Source of the DNA: Novipirellula aureliae
GTDB lineage: Bacteria; Planctomycetota; Planctomycetia; Pirellulales; Pirellulaceae
Assembly: GCF_007860185.1 (NCBI RefSeq)
Contig: NZ_SJPY01000001.1
Location: forward strand, 1 to 64,000
Reading direction: 5' to 3'
DNA: 64,000 bases
A program made the position numbers and the translations under genes. Below the pieces are notes generated by a model. It did no database searches. It saw only the letters and a program-made list of their open reading frames with translations, and was not told the origin of the DNA. Positions 33,880 through 43,317 of the stretch are shown here, piece by piece. Every line of letters starts with the position of its first letter. Position 1 is the stretch's first letter.

Positions 33880-34428
33880 ATGATGAGTCCGAACGATCGA
33901 TCGATCTTGTTGGCCGTTGGCGGTGGGATTGCGGCCTATAAATCAGCGGTGCTTTGTAGCCGATTGGTACAGGCGGGGCATGATCTGCAGATCGTCATGA
34001 CCGCATCGGCGACCGAGTTCGTTGGCAAGGCAACCTTCTCAGCGCTGTCCGGTAAACCAGTGCAATCCGACTCGTTCGCTCATCATTCGATGCCGCTCGG
34101 GGCACACATCGAATGCAGTGAAGACGTCGACCTAATGATCGTTGCCCCCGCGACAGCAAATTTGTTGGCGAAGTTCGCGGCTGGGATAGCCGACGATTTG
34201 CTCAGCACGTTGTATCTGCAAGTCGCTTGTCCGGTTCTGTTGGCGCCTGCGATGAGTGCGTCGATGTGGAGCAAGCCTGCGGTACAGCGAAATGTGGAAG
34301 CATTACGCCAAGATGGGTGTCACCTAGTCGGTCCCGAATCAGGGTGGCTCAGTTGCCGCGTCAAAGGCGAAGGTCGGATGTCGGAACCAGAATCGATTTT
34401 CGATGCAGCAACGGCTCTGCTTGCCTAG
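33880..34428 (+). CDS. coaC: phosphopantothenoylcysteine decarboxylase (CoaC-type flavoprotein)
   Basis: 182 residues, a stand-alone flavoprotein domain without the CoaB synthetase half. LLAVGGGIAAYKSAVL starts the fold; the catalytic His is in LGAHIECS (about 76), VAPATANLLAKFAAGIADDLL follows, and the flap has SCRVKGEGRM with the active-site Cys. The PAMN motif of the family reads PAMS here. It decarboxylates 4'-phosphopantothenoylcysteine in CoA synthesis; a separate coaB is expected elsewhere. Two adjacent ATG codons (33880 and 33883) both fit as the start. Confidence 0.86.
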   Translation: MMSPNDRSILLAVGGGIAAYKSAVLCSRLVQAGHDLQIVMTASATEFVGKATFSALSGKPVQSDSFAHHSMPLGAHIECSEDVDLMIVAPATANLLAKFAAGIADDLLSTLYLQVACPVLLAPAMSASMWSKPAVQRNVEALRQDGCHLVGPESGWLSCRVKGEGRMSEPESIFDAATALLA

Positions 34429-34463
34429 TGCGTTTCATCGATAAGCGATTTGTGTTCGGGGGG

Positions 34464-34517
34464 AGTGGATCTTGTAAAAGATCCCCATGCGGAAGGATCT
34501 TCAGCAAGATCCACTAC
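34464..34517. repeat. palindromic element, family B
   Basis: AGTGGATCTTGTAAAAGATCC and GGATCTTCAGCAAGATCCACT with a short spacer, 36 bp after the coaC stop and 22 bp before the pyrophosphatase start. Confidence 0.83.
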
Positions 34518-34538
34518 ATCAAAAAGAGATAACGACGG

Positions 34539-36203
34539 ATGACAATTCATGTTTTCGGGCATCGAAATCCCGATACCGATTCGATTTGTAGCGCTCTCGC
34601 GTATGCTGAGTTCCTAAAAAAAACGATACGGCCCGATGCAATCGCGGCGAGTTGTGGTGCGCCGAACCAGCGGACGGAGTTTGCCCTTCGCAAAGCAAAC
34701 GTGACCCACCCGCGGATCATCATGGACATTCGTCCAGAGCTGCAAGACGTTTGCCAACGGCAAGTGATTGCGGCTCGCCACAGCGATGCCTTTTTCGAGG
34801 TCTATCGGCTGATGAAAGAGCATTCGCTGCGAGCGATCCCCGTGCTCGATGATGACGATCAATTGTTGGGGATCGTCTCGTTGCTCGATCTTTTTGAATT
34901 GGTTTTTCAAGGTGACGTGGATGCGGCGCATTCACGCGACGTTTGTAGCAATCTTTCTAAGGTCGCGTCGGTCCTTGGCGGTAAACTCGCCCATGCGGTC
35001 GAACCAGACCGCACCGACGATTTTGTGCTGACAGTCGGGGCGATGAGTGCGGGTGGGTTCACCGACCGATTGCATGGCTTTGCACCTGAGCGGTTGTTGG
35101 TCGTCAGTGGTGACCGTCCAACGATCCAGCTTCCCGCTGTAGAATGGGGAGTGAGAGCATTGGTGGTGACGGGCGGGTTTGAGCTTTCCAGCGGTCTGAT
35201 GCACCTCGCCGAGGCAAGGGGCGTTTCAGTGATCACGAGTCCTCATGATACCGCAACGACAACGATGCGTATCAAGGCGGCGCGATTGATCCGTTCGACA
35301 ATCGACCGCAACTTCGTCTCCCTTCCCGCAAAGATGCCTGTATGTACGGCACGCCAGCAGATTGTTCGCTCAAGGCAAACGATCTTTCCGGTTCTCGATG
35401 GGGGAAAACTCATTGGAGTGATCTCCAAGAGCGATTTGGTCAATCCACCCAAGCCTGAGATTATCTTGGTCGATCATAATGAACTGACTCAATCGGTCAA
35501 CGGAGCCGAGGATGCTGACATCATCGAGGTCCTCGACCATCACCGTCTCGGTGGCTCTCTCAAATCGTCGGATCCTATCCGCTTTACACTTGAACCGGTT
35601 GGTTCAACATGTACTTTGGTGGCTCAGAAGTACCAAAAGGCTCAAATGGATCCATCCCCATCGATGGCACTCTGCATGGCATCGGGGATTATTAGCGACA
35701 CACTTTACCTGCGCTCGCCAACGACGACGGACGTCGACCGCGAGATGTTGGAATGGCTACAAGCATTCTGTAAGGTCGACTTGGCGGAATATGCCAATGA
35801 GTTCTTTGAAATTGGCTCGGCACTGCGCTCGTGTACGCCCCGCGAAGTCGTGCGAGAGGACTGCAAGGAATTCCAAGAGGCCGCCTGCAAGTTTTCAATC
35901 TCACAAATCGAAGAGATTGGCTTCGATCTGTTCTGGCAACGCAAAAAGGAATTGTCGGTCGCACTCGAAGAGTTGGCTCGCGAAAACAATTATGATTTTT
36001 CTGCCTTGCTCGTCACCAATATCGCCAGTAACGGCAGTCTACTGCTGATGAGTCGCCAACCGGAGGGTTGGGAAGAGATCAACTACCCCGAATTGGAGGA
36101 CAACCTTTTTGAATTGGAGGAAGTGGTCAGCCGCAAAAAGCAATTGCTACCGTTGATCATCAGCCTACTCGATTCGTCCATGCCTGAGGAAAACGGCGCA
36201 TAG
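34539..36203 (+). CDS. CBS/DRTGG-regulated family II inorganic pyrophosphatase
   Basis: 554 residues. The DHH domain starts with GHRNPDTDS (His8, Asp12, Asp14), is interrupted by two CBS halves (about 70-125 and 245-300) and a DRTGG-like domain (about 140-240), then resumes with ILVDHNE, EVLDHHRLG and GSTCTLVAQ and ends with the DHHA2 domain (about 420-550; FWQRKKELSVALEEL). Such Mn/Co-dependent pyrophosphatases hydrolyse PPi and are controlled by adenine nucleotides through the CBS pair. Soluble; monocistronic by context. Confidence 0.93.
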   Translation: MTIHVFGHRNPDTDSICSALAYAEFLKKTIRPDAIAASCGAPNQRTEFALRKANVTHPRIIMDIRPELQDVCQRQVIAARHSDAFFEVYRLMKEHSLRAIPVLDDDDQLLGIVSLLDLFELVFQGDVDAAHSRDVCSNLSKVASVLGGKLAHAVEPDRTDDFVLTVGAMSAGGFTDRLHGFAPERLLVVSGDRPTIQLPAVEWGVRALVVTGGFELSSGLMHLAEARGVSVITSPHDTATTTMRIKAARLIRSTIDRNFVSLPAKMPVCTARQQIVRSRQTIFPVLDGGKLIGVISKSDLVNPPKPEIILVDHNELTQSVNGAEDADIIEVLDHHRLGGSLKSSDPIRFTLEPVGSTCTLVAQKYQKAQMDPSPSMALCMASGIISDTLYLRSPTTTDVDREMLEWLQAFCKVDLAEYANEFFEIGSALRSCTPREVVREDCKEFQEAACKFSISQIEEIGFDLFWQRKKELSVALEELARENNYDFSALLVTNIASNGSLLLMSRQPEGWEEINYPELEDNLFELEEVVSRKKQLLPLIISLLDSSMPEENGA

Positions 36204-36221
36204 TTTGCTGTCTTTTTTACG

Positions 36222-36280
36222 CCGCGTGCCCAACGGGCCGCGCGTGCCATGGTGACCGCGCAGCCGGTTGGGCACGCGGT
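36222..36280. repeat. long GC-rich inverted repeat
   Basis: CCGCGTGCCCAACGGG and its near-perfect complement CCGGTTGGGCACGCGG around a central part that can pair further (GCGCGTGCCATGGTGACCGCGC). A transcript hairpin after the pyrophosphatase stop; only three T follow, so termination is uncertain. Confidence 0.75.
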
Positions 36281-36313
36281 TTAACGAGCAAAACCCCCAT
36301 CGGTATTCTTAGC

Positions 36314-37027
36314 ATGAGCAACCCATCTTTACCCGATTCGGAAGCCTCGCCTTGGCTGGTCCAACAGTGGATTTTGGCTGGCATTGTTTCGTCGGCTGCT
36401 CGGTTTATCCCAATCCCCTATGTGGATGAGTACGTTCGTGACCGATGCCGTCGTTTCGTTGTATCACGGACGCTGGCGGCCCACGAGAAACCCGAGTGGC
36501 TCGATCCTCTTCAGCCCTACTACTCAAGCAGCGGTGGTTTTCTAAGCTCCGTCGCTGGAAAGGCGGCTCGCTTGCCGCTCAAACTGCTACTTTTCCCCAT
36601 CCGTAAAGCGATTGCAATTGCCACTTCGATTCGTGGGGTTCCACTCGAGATCATGCGTACGGTATTGCTTGCCCGATCACTGGATCGCATCCTCCAATCA
36701 GGCCCCGAGTCGATCGACAGCGAACAAGCGAAAGCCATGCGTCAAGCATTCGACCAAACCTTCAAGCGGATGGATTTTCGCGTCTTTAAAGCCGCCATGA
36801 GCGACGTGTTCGATGGCGTTAGTGGTTTAAAAGCGGCAGCGATCGGGGCGGCGAGACGGATCGCTCAAAACGAGGAAGAATCGCCGGAGAAGCTTGAAGC
36901 CGAACAACCGCTTCGCAAAGGTGCCGAGCGGGTTCAAGAGGTTTTCAATCGGCCCGAAATACTAAAACTCTTCGCCGAGTTCGACCGCCGTTATGAAAAG
37001 GCCTGCTATTGGAATGTTTCGCACTGA
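36314..37027 (+). CDS. conserved hypothetical protein
   Basis: 237 residues. Features: WILAGIVSSAARFIPIPYVDEYVRDRCR near the start, then GKAARLPLKLLLFPIRKAIAI and GVPLEIMRTVLLARSLDR in the middle, a pattern of amphipathic and hydrophobic helices suggesting membrane association. The C-terminus is charged. The middle recalls EcsC- or DUF697-like proteins, but I cannot assign it. Its last 22 bp overlap the end of the convergent PPC gene. Confidence 0.7.
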   Translation: MSNPSLPDSEASPWLVQQWILAGIVSSAARFIPIPYVDEYVRDRCRRFVVSRTLAAHEKPEWLDPLQPYYSSSGGFLSSVAGKAARLPLKLLLFPIRKAIAIATSIRGVPLEIMRTVLLARSLDRILQSGPESIDSEQAKAMRQAFDQTFKRMDFRVFKAAMSDVFDGVSGLKAAAIGAARRIAQNEEESPEKLEAEQPLRKGAERVQEVFNRPEILKLFAEFDRRYEKACYWNVSH

Positions 37028-39129
37028 GCGACTTTCGCGTTGTAGAAACTGTCCGTGATCGACCATTCCTCGAACAGAAGTCGCAACTGTCTAAGCCGTC
37101 CCTGAACCTGCTTCGCGGTGAACTGGGGGACGTCGCCCGATCGTGCCTTTTGATAATCCAATTTGCTCGGACGTGGTGGTAGAGGTCGTTGAAATTCTGG
37201 TTCCTCTTTAGGACCAAAAACAATAGCAGAGAACCCTGCTTCGGTCGGCACCAGGTGTCGCCATAGGAACGCTTGCATCTTGTCTTCGCATGCCACCGCT
37301 CGTCGAACCACTTGCTGACCATCGATTTCGGCGATCCCTTCGATCAAAATCTCGCTTGGTGAGTCTTTCGCATTTCGTAGACTCTTGATCCATATTTTCG
37401 TCGAATCCGCTGCTTTTTTCATTCCAGGCGACGACGCCGAAAATCGTTTGACGGAATCATTGAGGCGAATTTGGATATCGCCATCGAACCCATCCTTGCG
37501 AATCGCATAGACGTTGACTCCCATCGCCTTGCCACTGCGGAGTGCCAAACCAGACGGTTCAGCACGCAACTCAAAATCAGGACATGGTGGGCTTAGACGC
37601 AAGCGGTAGGCGAAAGCTTTACCACCACTTTGGCTGGTGTCCCTAATTTGCACGTAATAGACGCCGTCCTCGGGAAGCTTCACCATCAAGTAGGAATCGG
37701 CATGATGCGTATTCAGCCCTGAAGCGACATCGGCATGATCATCATTCGCGGCAACCAACCTACCCTTTGTATCTCGGATCTCTAACATCGAATCGAGTGG
37801 CGAATCCAATCGGCGAGCGGTCACTTCGGCAACCAGTGTTTGGCCTGCTTTCGCCTCGACGGCAAAGAGGTCCATGTCCCCTGCCTGCTCAATGCGTCCA
37901 TTGACAATCGTAGGCAAATCGATCGTTTGCGCTTGTGACGTCCTGTTATTGGGTTCCACTTCGAACAATTCGTTCATCGTACTGATCGCGAACGGCACCC
38001 GATTGGAAGCCATCCCATCAACGATCGCGGACACCCAAACCGTGGGTGATTGTGTAGCGGGATTGATTGGCGCTACGGCAGCACCCTTCAAATTCCAGCC
38101 CTGAAGTTCGGCTTTCGATACCGACTCAAGCGAACCACCAAGCGGAAAAAGACTCGTGATCGTCGGCAATTCTCCGATCGAGATTCGATAGACAAAATCT
38201 TCGCGGCCACGGTAGATCGCATCGTGAATACAAAGGCGATATTCGCCATCGGCAGGTACCTCGATGAAAATCGTTGGGTCGGGTTTGAAGCGAAAATCAT
38301 CATTGTAGGCAACTTGGTTACCGTTTTCATCGTACAACGCCATCACGGCTTGGAACCAGCCTGGAACCGCATCGGCGATGTAAGGGATCAATTGTCGAGC
38401 GAAGCAGGAGATGACCAACCGCTGCCCTTGCTTCGCTTTAAACCGATACCAATTGACCTCACCGGAGGCAATTTGGCCATTGACGGTACAAGGCAATTCG
38501 ATGCTTTCTTCCACCTCGTCCGCCGGTCGATTGCGCAGTGCCAACTCCTCTTTCCCAAGAACTTGCATGCTGGTCGTTCGCATCGGCTCACGAGTCACTT
38601 CGGGGATTTGGCCGATAGGAAAGATGATTGGATTGGAAATGCCGCGTGAGGTGACCACACGGATTTCTCTCGGCCCCGGCTTTGCATCGGGAGCGATCGA
38701 GACTTGGACATAAACCAGCTCAGCGATCGAAGTGGACGCAGGGCGGGCGACGTAGTCGGCCAATCGGGATTCGATGTTGCTAAGAATCTTTTTCTCGGTG
38801 GGACTGAGTGCCGTACCTGTCTCTCCACTTCCACGTTTTTGTTTTTGTCGGAGCAGTTGGGCTTGTTCGCGCAGCAGTGCCCGATCCTGGTTGTTCATTT
38901 TGCGGAAGGTGTCCGTGATCTCGGCGGTCACGCCATCGCCAGACACCAGAACATCTTCCAAGCCGATAAGTCGTTGGCCGCCGAGCTTGACCGCGAACGT
39001 CGTCCCCTGCTGGCCACCGGCTGGATAGGCGTACCCGATATAGGGTGACGGTTGTGCCCAGGCGGTTACGGCAGTGGTCGTCGATAGCGACAGAAAACCG
39101 AGAAAAACGGATACGGTAAGTTTACTCAT
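37006..39129 (-). CDS. secreted PPC-domain protein
   Basis: 707 residues from ATG at 39129 (an in-frame TTG at 39144 is less likely). Signal peptide (about 1-25). At least two bacterial pre-peptidase C-terminal domains: about 205-320 (WYRFKAKQGQRLVISC, GEYRLCIHD) and about 390-510 (DLFAVEAKAGQTLVAEV, GVYYVQIRD). Planctomycete PPC proteins of this type typically accompany DUF1501 and DUF1549/DUF1553 genes, as here (third gene of the operon, 27 bp after DUF1501). Cell-surface role suspected; no enzyme domain seen. Confidence 0.83.
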   Translation of the reverse strand: MSKLTVSVFLGFLSLSTTTAVTAWAQPSPYIGYAYPAGGQQGTTFAVKLGGQRLIGLEDVLVSGDGVTAEITDTFRKMNNQDRALLREQAQLLRQKQKRGSGETGTALSPTEKKILSNIESRLADYVARPASTSIAELVYVQVSIAPDAKPGPREIRVVTSRGISNPIIFPIGQIPEVTREPMRTTSMQVLGKEELALRNRPADEVEESIELPCTVNGQIASGEVNWYRFKAKQGQRLVISCFARQLIPYIADAVPGWFQAVMALYDENGNQVAYNDDFRFKPDPTIFIEVPADGEYRLCIHDAIYRGREDFVYRISIGELPTITSLFPLGGSLESVSKAELQGWNLKGAAVAPINPATQSPTVWVSAIVDGMASNRVPFAISTMNELFEVEPNNRTSQAQTIDLPTIVNGRIEQAGDMDLFAVEAKAGQTLVAEVTARRLDSPLDSMLEIRDTKGRLVAANDDHADVASGLNTHHADSYLMVKLPEDGVYYVQIRDTSQSGGKAFAYRLRLSPPCPDFELRAEPSGLALRSGKAMGVNVYAIRKDGFDGDIQIRLNDSVKRFSASSPGMKKAADSTKIWIKSLRNAKDSPSEILIEGIAEIDGQQVVRRAVACEDKMQAFLWRHLVPTEAGFSAIVFGPKEEPEFQRPLPPRPSKLDYQKARSGDVPQFTAKQVQGRLRQLRLLFEEWSITDSFYNAKVAQCETFQ

Positions 39130-39156
39130 TCGTCCAATCCACAATGGATGTTAGCG

Positions 39157-40488
39157 TCACATAATCTCGGTCAATAAGCCACCCGATTTGACGTCTTCCG
39201 ACGCATCGGGTAGCACTTGCGCATCGGCCCCGAGGGGATGCGGCAATTTGGCATGCGGATCGATGCCTGCGAGTGTGTAGATGCTGCCCAATAAATCGAC
39301 GGGATAGACCGGACGCTCCTTGACCGTTTCGCCCTTCTCGTCGGAAGCACCCACGATTTCTCCTCCCTGAAAACCACCGCCTGCGACCAAGACGGAGAAG
39401 ACTTTTCCGTAGTGATTGCGTCCTCCGTTCCATGGCGGTTGCCAATCCACTTTGGGACCACGGCCGAATTCACCGGAACACCAAACGATCGTACTATCGA
39501 GCAGCCCACGGTCACTTAGGTCTTCCAACAATGCCGCCAAACCCTGGTCTAATTGGGGTACTTGCCGCCGCATTGTTTGGAAGTGGTTCTTGTGGGTATC
39601 CCATCCACCGGGGTAGTTGATCACAATGTAGGGAACGCCCGTTTCCACCATCCGCCGAGCGACCAAGCATTCTTGGCCAAACGTGTTTCGACCGTATCGC
39701 TCACGAAGTTTGTCATCTTCTTTCGATAGATCGAACACCTCTTTACCGCGACCAAGGATCAACTCATAGGCTCGCTCTTTGGTTGCAAATGCCGACTCGA
39801 GCTGCGGCATCGTTTGAGCAAACGGATCGAGGTTTCCGAGTAGGTCACGCCGCGACTTCTGACGCTCATCGGTGATATTCTTGGCGACGACTCCTTCGAC
39901 GGCGAAACGTTGCGCATTCGGATCGCCGCCCGTTGCGAACGGTTTGTACTTTGGTCCCAAAAAGCCCTCTTCGGAAAACCGACCTTGCGGTTTTGTTAGC
40001 ACGACATACGGAGGAATCAAGCCTTCGTAGTCACGGCCTTTGAAGAGCGAAAAAACCGCACCAACACTGGGATAAGCCAAGCGTTCGCCAGGCATATGTC
40101 CGGTTTGCATCAGATAAGCAGCCGTTTCATGACCGTTGTTGCCGTGCGTCATGCTGCGGATCAACGAATACTTGTCCGCTTGTTTCGAAAGTGCCGGAAA
40201 CAGCTCACCCAATTGGATGCCAGGGACGTTGGTCGAAATCACGCCTGAAAACTCACCCGTGTAATCGCGTCCGGCGTCGGGTTTAGGGTCCCATGTATCG
40301 ACGTGCGACATACCTCCCCACAAAAAGATCTGAATCACCGATTTCGCTTTCGCAGGCAGCTCCGACGCAAACGCCTGGGCCGGTACAGTATGTCCCACGG
40401 CAACGCCTGCGGCACCGAGCACTCCACTTTGTAACGTTTGACGTCGTGAGAATTCGACTTGAATTTGGTGATTCCGGTTGTCATTCAT
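39157..40488 (-). CDS. DUF1501 protein (Tat-exported, sulfatase-like fold)
   Basis: 443 residues from ATG at 40488. The N-terminus has a Tat signal (FSRRQTLQSGVLGAAGVAVG), then the DUF1501 core: QIFLWGGMSHVDTWDPKPDA, SMTHGNNGHETAAYLMQTG, NYPGGWDTHKNHF and WCSGEFGRGP with the final HY..VFSVLVAGGGFQGG. The fold is related to alkaline phosphatase/sulfatase enzymes; the natural substrate is unknown. It follows the DUF1549 gene by 14 bp. The pair is characteristic of planctomycetes. Confidence 0.9.
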   Translation of the reverse strand: MNDNRNHQIQVEFSRRQTLQSGVLGAAGVAVGHTVPAQAFASELPAKAKSVIQIFLWGGMSHVDTWDPKPDAGRDYTGEFSGVISTNVPGIQLGELFPALSKQADKYSLIRSMTHGNNGHETAAYLMQTGHMPGERLAYPSVGAVFSLFKGRDYEGLIPPYVVLTKPQGRFSEEGFLGPKYKPFATGGDPNAQRFAVEGVVAKNITDERQKSRRDLLGNLDPFAQTMPQLESAFATKERAYELILGRGKEVFDLSKEDDKLRERYGRNTFGQECLVARRMVETGVPYIVINYPGGWDTHKNHFQTMRRQVPQLDQGLAALLEDLSDRGLLDSTIVWCSGEFGRGPKVDWQPPWNGGRNHYGKVFSVLVAGGGFQGGEIVGASDEKGETVKERPVYPVDLLGSIYTLAGIDPHAKLPHPLGADAQVLPDASEDVKSGGLLTEIM

Positions 40489-40502
40489 TTCGAGGGGCCT
40501 TG

Positions 40503-42191
40503 TTAGTGTTTGTATGAGAATTCGGTACTGTTGATCAGCGCCCAACAAATATCAATCCAATCCTCTCGGCGAAATCGTCCGCGATTGTTTGGATAGGCCA
40601 TCACAATGCTGATTTCAGATTCGCTTGGATGGCGAGACAGAATAGTGAGGTACAATTCGTCGATGGTTTGCTGCGGTTTTCGATTTGCAGCGAAAAACCT
40701 CTTAAGTTTTTGCCCCCTTTCGAGTTTTTGCTGGATGTGACTCGAATTGAGTAGGTGTAGCCATTGGGCCGGAACCGGGTTGTTGCTGCGTTCATCGGCC
40801 ATGCCGGTGGCTCGCGCCGATCTTCCGAACAAAGCAAGAAACGGGCTCGTGATGCTACCGTCAGCTATCGAAACCGCAGGCTGCCCGCGAGGAATGTAGG
40901 TGAACGGCTCCGGAATCGCACTGGTGTAAAGATCGTTTGATCCAGTGATTTGGTTGATCGCATCAATCAATACTTCGGCATCGAGACGACGCAGCGGATA
41001 ATTTGCTAACTCGGCAACCGAGCGGCTTTCGCCATCCGTCGACGCAGCATTTGATAGGGACGAAAACTGGTAGACCTCCGAGGTGAGGATCAACCGATAG
41101 AGCGATTTCAGATCATAGTGGCTCTTGACGAACTCGCTCTCTAAGTAGGCCAGCAGTTCAGGGTGGATCGGCGGGTTATCGGCTCGAAAATCGTCGGCGG
41201 GTTCCACCAACCCACGTCCCAACAACCAAGCCCAAACGCGATTGACTGCGCTACGGGCAAAATAGGGATTGTCGTCTCGGATTAACCACGCTGCAAACGC
41301 GATACGGGGATCCGCTTCCGTCGTCAATTTCACCGTCTTTCCATCGGGAAAGGTCGCTACGGTTGGACGGACGATCGAAGGCAGGCTCCCATCGGTTTCA
41401 GGCGACGCAGCAACCTTCCCGGGAACGGCACTGCCGGGTGCAACGTTGGACGCGTCCACGCTCTGGTGCAGCGGATCCCAAAACACGATTTCTTCTTTCC
41501 ATTCCGCAGTCGGCTTGTATCCGATTTGCGAAAAGAACGCAGCCATCCCTTCCAGCTTTGTTGGCGACCACGAATCGCTGCGGCAACCCATAAAAGTCAA
41601 GGCAACGGCATTGGCGATGCCTTCCGGTGTTTTATTTTGCACAGCCCGATAAAAATTAACCTCAGGAGCCCGAAAGTTGCTACCACTTGATGTCAATAGC
41701 TCCCGCGCGAATTGATCGTATGGCTTGTTCTGAGCGATCGAATCGCGAACCCAATGGTGATAAGCCTGGGCTGCGTTGGGCCATAGGTTAATCGGGAATT
41801 CAGCTTTGATCCGTAGCGTATCACCCCACTTCATCGACCAGTAGTCGGCGAACTCATCTCGCTCGAGCAGTTGGTCGATCAAGCGAACACGTTTTGTCTT
41901 CGTGTCGGTATCGGAAAGAAACGCTCGGACTTCCGCAGCGGTCGGCAGACAACCGATCGTGTCCAAATACGCTCGGCGTATAAATACGCAGTCGGAACAA
42001 ATGACCGGTTCGATGCCAAGCTCGGAAAGCGACCGGAAAACCAAGCGGTCGATCTCACTCGTGGGAACCGCTGGACGATCCGATTCAAAGACAGCCCGCA
42101 TCGCCGGGGAAAACGTAGGTTGTTCGGCGATAACGCCTGGAGCGAAGGAAACAAGAAACGCAAAGACAGCAAGCCACAGTGAGTATTTCAC
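40503..42191 (-). CDS. DUF1549/DUF1553 secreted protein
   Basis: 562 residues with a signal peptide (about 1-22). The DUF1549 part (about 40-215) contains FIRRAYLDTIGCLPTAAEV and WSMKWGDTLRIK; the DUF1553 part (about 290-545) has RSAVNRVWAWLLGRGLVEPADDFR and YPLRRLDAEVLIDAI. There is no N-terminal cytochrome-like CxxCH domain, which many homologues carry. First gene of a three-gene operon with DUF1501 and PPC proteins. Function unknown; polysaccharide degradation has been suggested for these sets. Confidence 0.9.
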   Translation of the reverse strand: MKYSLWLAVFAFLVSFAPGVIAEQPTFSPAMRAVFESDRPAVPTSEIDRLVFRSLSELGIEPVICSDCVFIRRAYLDTIGCLPTAAEVRAFLSDTDTKTKRVRLIDQLLERDEFADYWSMKWGDTLRIKAEFPINLWPNAAQAYHHWVRDSIAQNKPYDQFARELLTSSGSNFRAPEVNFYRAVQNKTPEGIANAVALTFMGCRSDSWSPTKLEGMAAFFSQIGYKPTAEWKEEIVFWDPLHQSVDASNVAPGSAVPGKVAASPETDGSLPSIVRPTVATFPDGKTVKLTTEADPRIAFAAWLIRDDNPYFARSAVNRVWAWLLGRGLVEPADDFRADNPPIHPELLAYLESEFVKSHYDLKSLYRLILTSEVYQFSSLSNAASTDGESRSVAELANYPLRRLDAEVLIDAINQITGSNDLYTSAIPEPFTYIPRGQPAVSIADGSITSPFLALFGRSARATGMADERSNNPVPAQWLHLLNSSHIQQKLERGQKLKRFFAANRKPQQTIDELYLTILSRHPSESEISIVMAYPNNRGRFRREDWIDICWALINSTEFSYKH

Positions 42192-42419
42192 GGCGAACGG
42201 ACTCCAGCGGGGAGTTAATTGCAGGCGGGATAGGTGGGATGAAGAAAAACGAATCGAATCGTGAAACTATTTCCCCCTATCATCCTAATCTCCGATCGAT
42301 CGGAGAGTTACGGCATATTTTCAAAATCTATCCGAACGCGACAATATTCCGCACCGAGTCAGTGATCGTGTGGAGGCGGCTTCGGTGTACAAAACCTCTT
42401 TTGTCAGCTCGCTACCCTC

Positions 42420-43262
42420 TTACGCTGAACTGATCCCCGTTTGCACATCGTCGGAAGGAAGGAGCCGGCTACTTGGGCTCATGTCGCTAGCCCAAACAAA
42501 AACTTCAGTGCTTTCCGCTTCACCTCGAATCGTCGCAAACGCAACATCAGCGGCATCACGACCAGTTCCGATCCTGACAAACCCTCCGACGGGTGCCAGT
42601 CGCGTTGCATCGAACAAAAACCAACGCCGATCCAAGTACGCTTCAAAAAAACCATGAAAGTCGGGTGGGTGTAGGTTGACCGCGTAGCCCGAAACGTACC
42701 GCGCAGGTATCCCCATCGCTCGGCAGAGACTGATCGCGACATGCGCGTAATCTCGACAAACTCCCGTGCGCTGTATCAAGACATCGCACGCGGTGGTCGT
42801 CGGGCCTGTGCTACCAGGCGTGTAGGCGAGTTGCTGGTACGTCCAGTTACAGATCGCGGTGACTCGTGAATAGCCAGTCAGTAATTGCCCGAATTCTTCA
42901 AACGCAAAACGGTACAACTTGTCCGATTCGCAGTAACGACTTGGATTCAGGTACGATAGCACGTCAGCGGGCAATTGCTCGTAATTCGTCTCACCCACAT
43001 TCGTGGAATCGACCTCGTCGGAACGGAGTTCAGCCGTAGCGGTGTAGCGGATCGTAAGTTCGCCAGGCGTCGCGTTGAGCCGAACCACTCGATTGCCAAG
43101 TGGTCCAACCTCACACTCTTCGATCACTTGATAGGGAACAACCTCCAACGATTCGGATGTGACCGTTTGGTGGGCATTCCGAGCCACCGATAGATTCAAT
43201 AGAAAAACGGTAGGGGACCACACGCGGTAGCGCAACTGACAGCCGACTTCAATGATGTTCAT
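42420..43262 (-). CDS. transglutaminase-like cysteine protease family protein
   Basis: 280 residues, cytosolic by sequence. N-terminal beta domain (about 1-110), then the transglutaminase core: Cys169 in RTGVCRDYAHVAI, His203 in PPDFHGFFEAYL, Asp218 in FDATR, the full triad in the right order. Bacterial members act as proteases or amidases, often in peptide or cell-wall turnover. Single gene; the tandem repeat array lies 55 bp upstream of its start. Confidence 0.9.
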   Translation of the reverse strand: MNIIEVGCQLRYRVWSPTVFLLNLSVARNAHQTVTSESLEVVPYQVIEECEVGPLGNRVVRLNATPGELTIRYTATAELRSDEVDSTNVGETNYEQLPADVLSYLNPSRYCESDKLYRFAFEEFGQLLTGYSRVTAICNWTYQQLAYTPGSTGPTTTACDVLIQRTGVCRDYAHVAISLCRAMGIPARYVSGYAVNLHPPDFHGFFEAYLDRRWFLFDATRLAPVGGFVRIGTGRDAADVAFATIRGEAESTEVFVWASDMSPSSRLLPSDDVQTGISSA

Positions 43263-43317
43263 GGTTAGAATTCATTTGGCGATGGGTTTCGAGGATGCCC
43301 ACGGAGGATGGATAGCT

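Noticed and set aside
35512-36048. 178-codon ORF in a second plus frame
   Set aside because: A frame shadow of the pyrophosphatase gene with Arg/Ser-rich translation.
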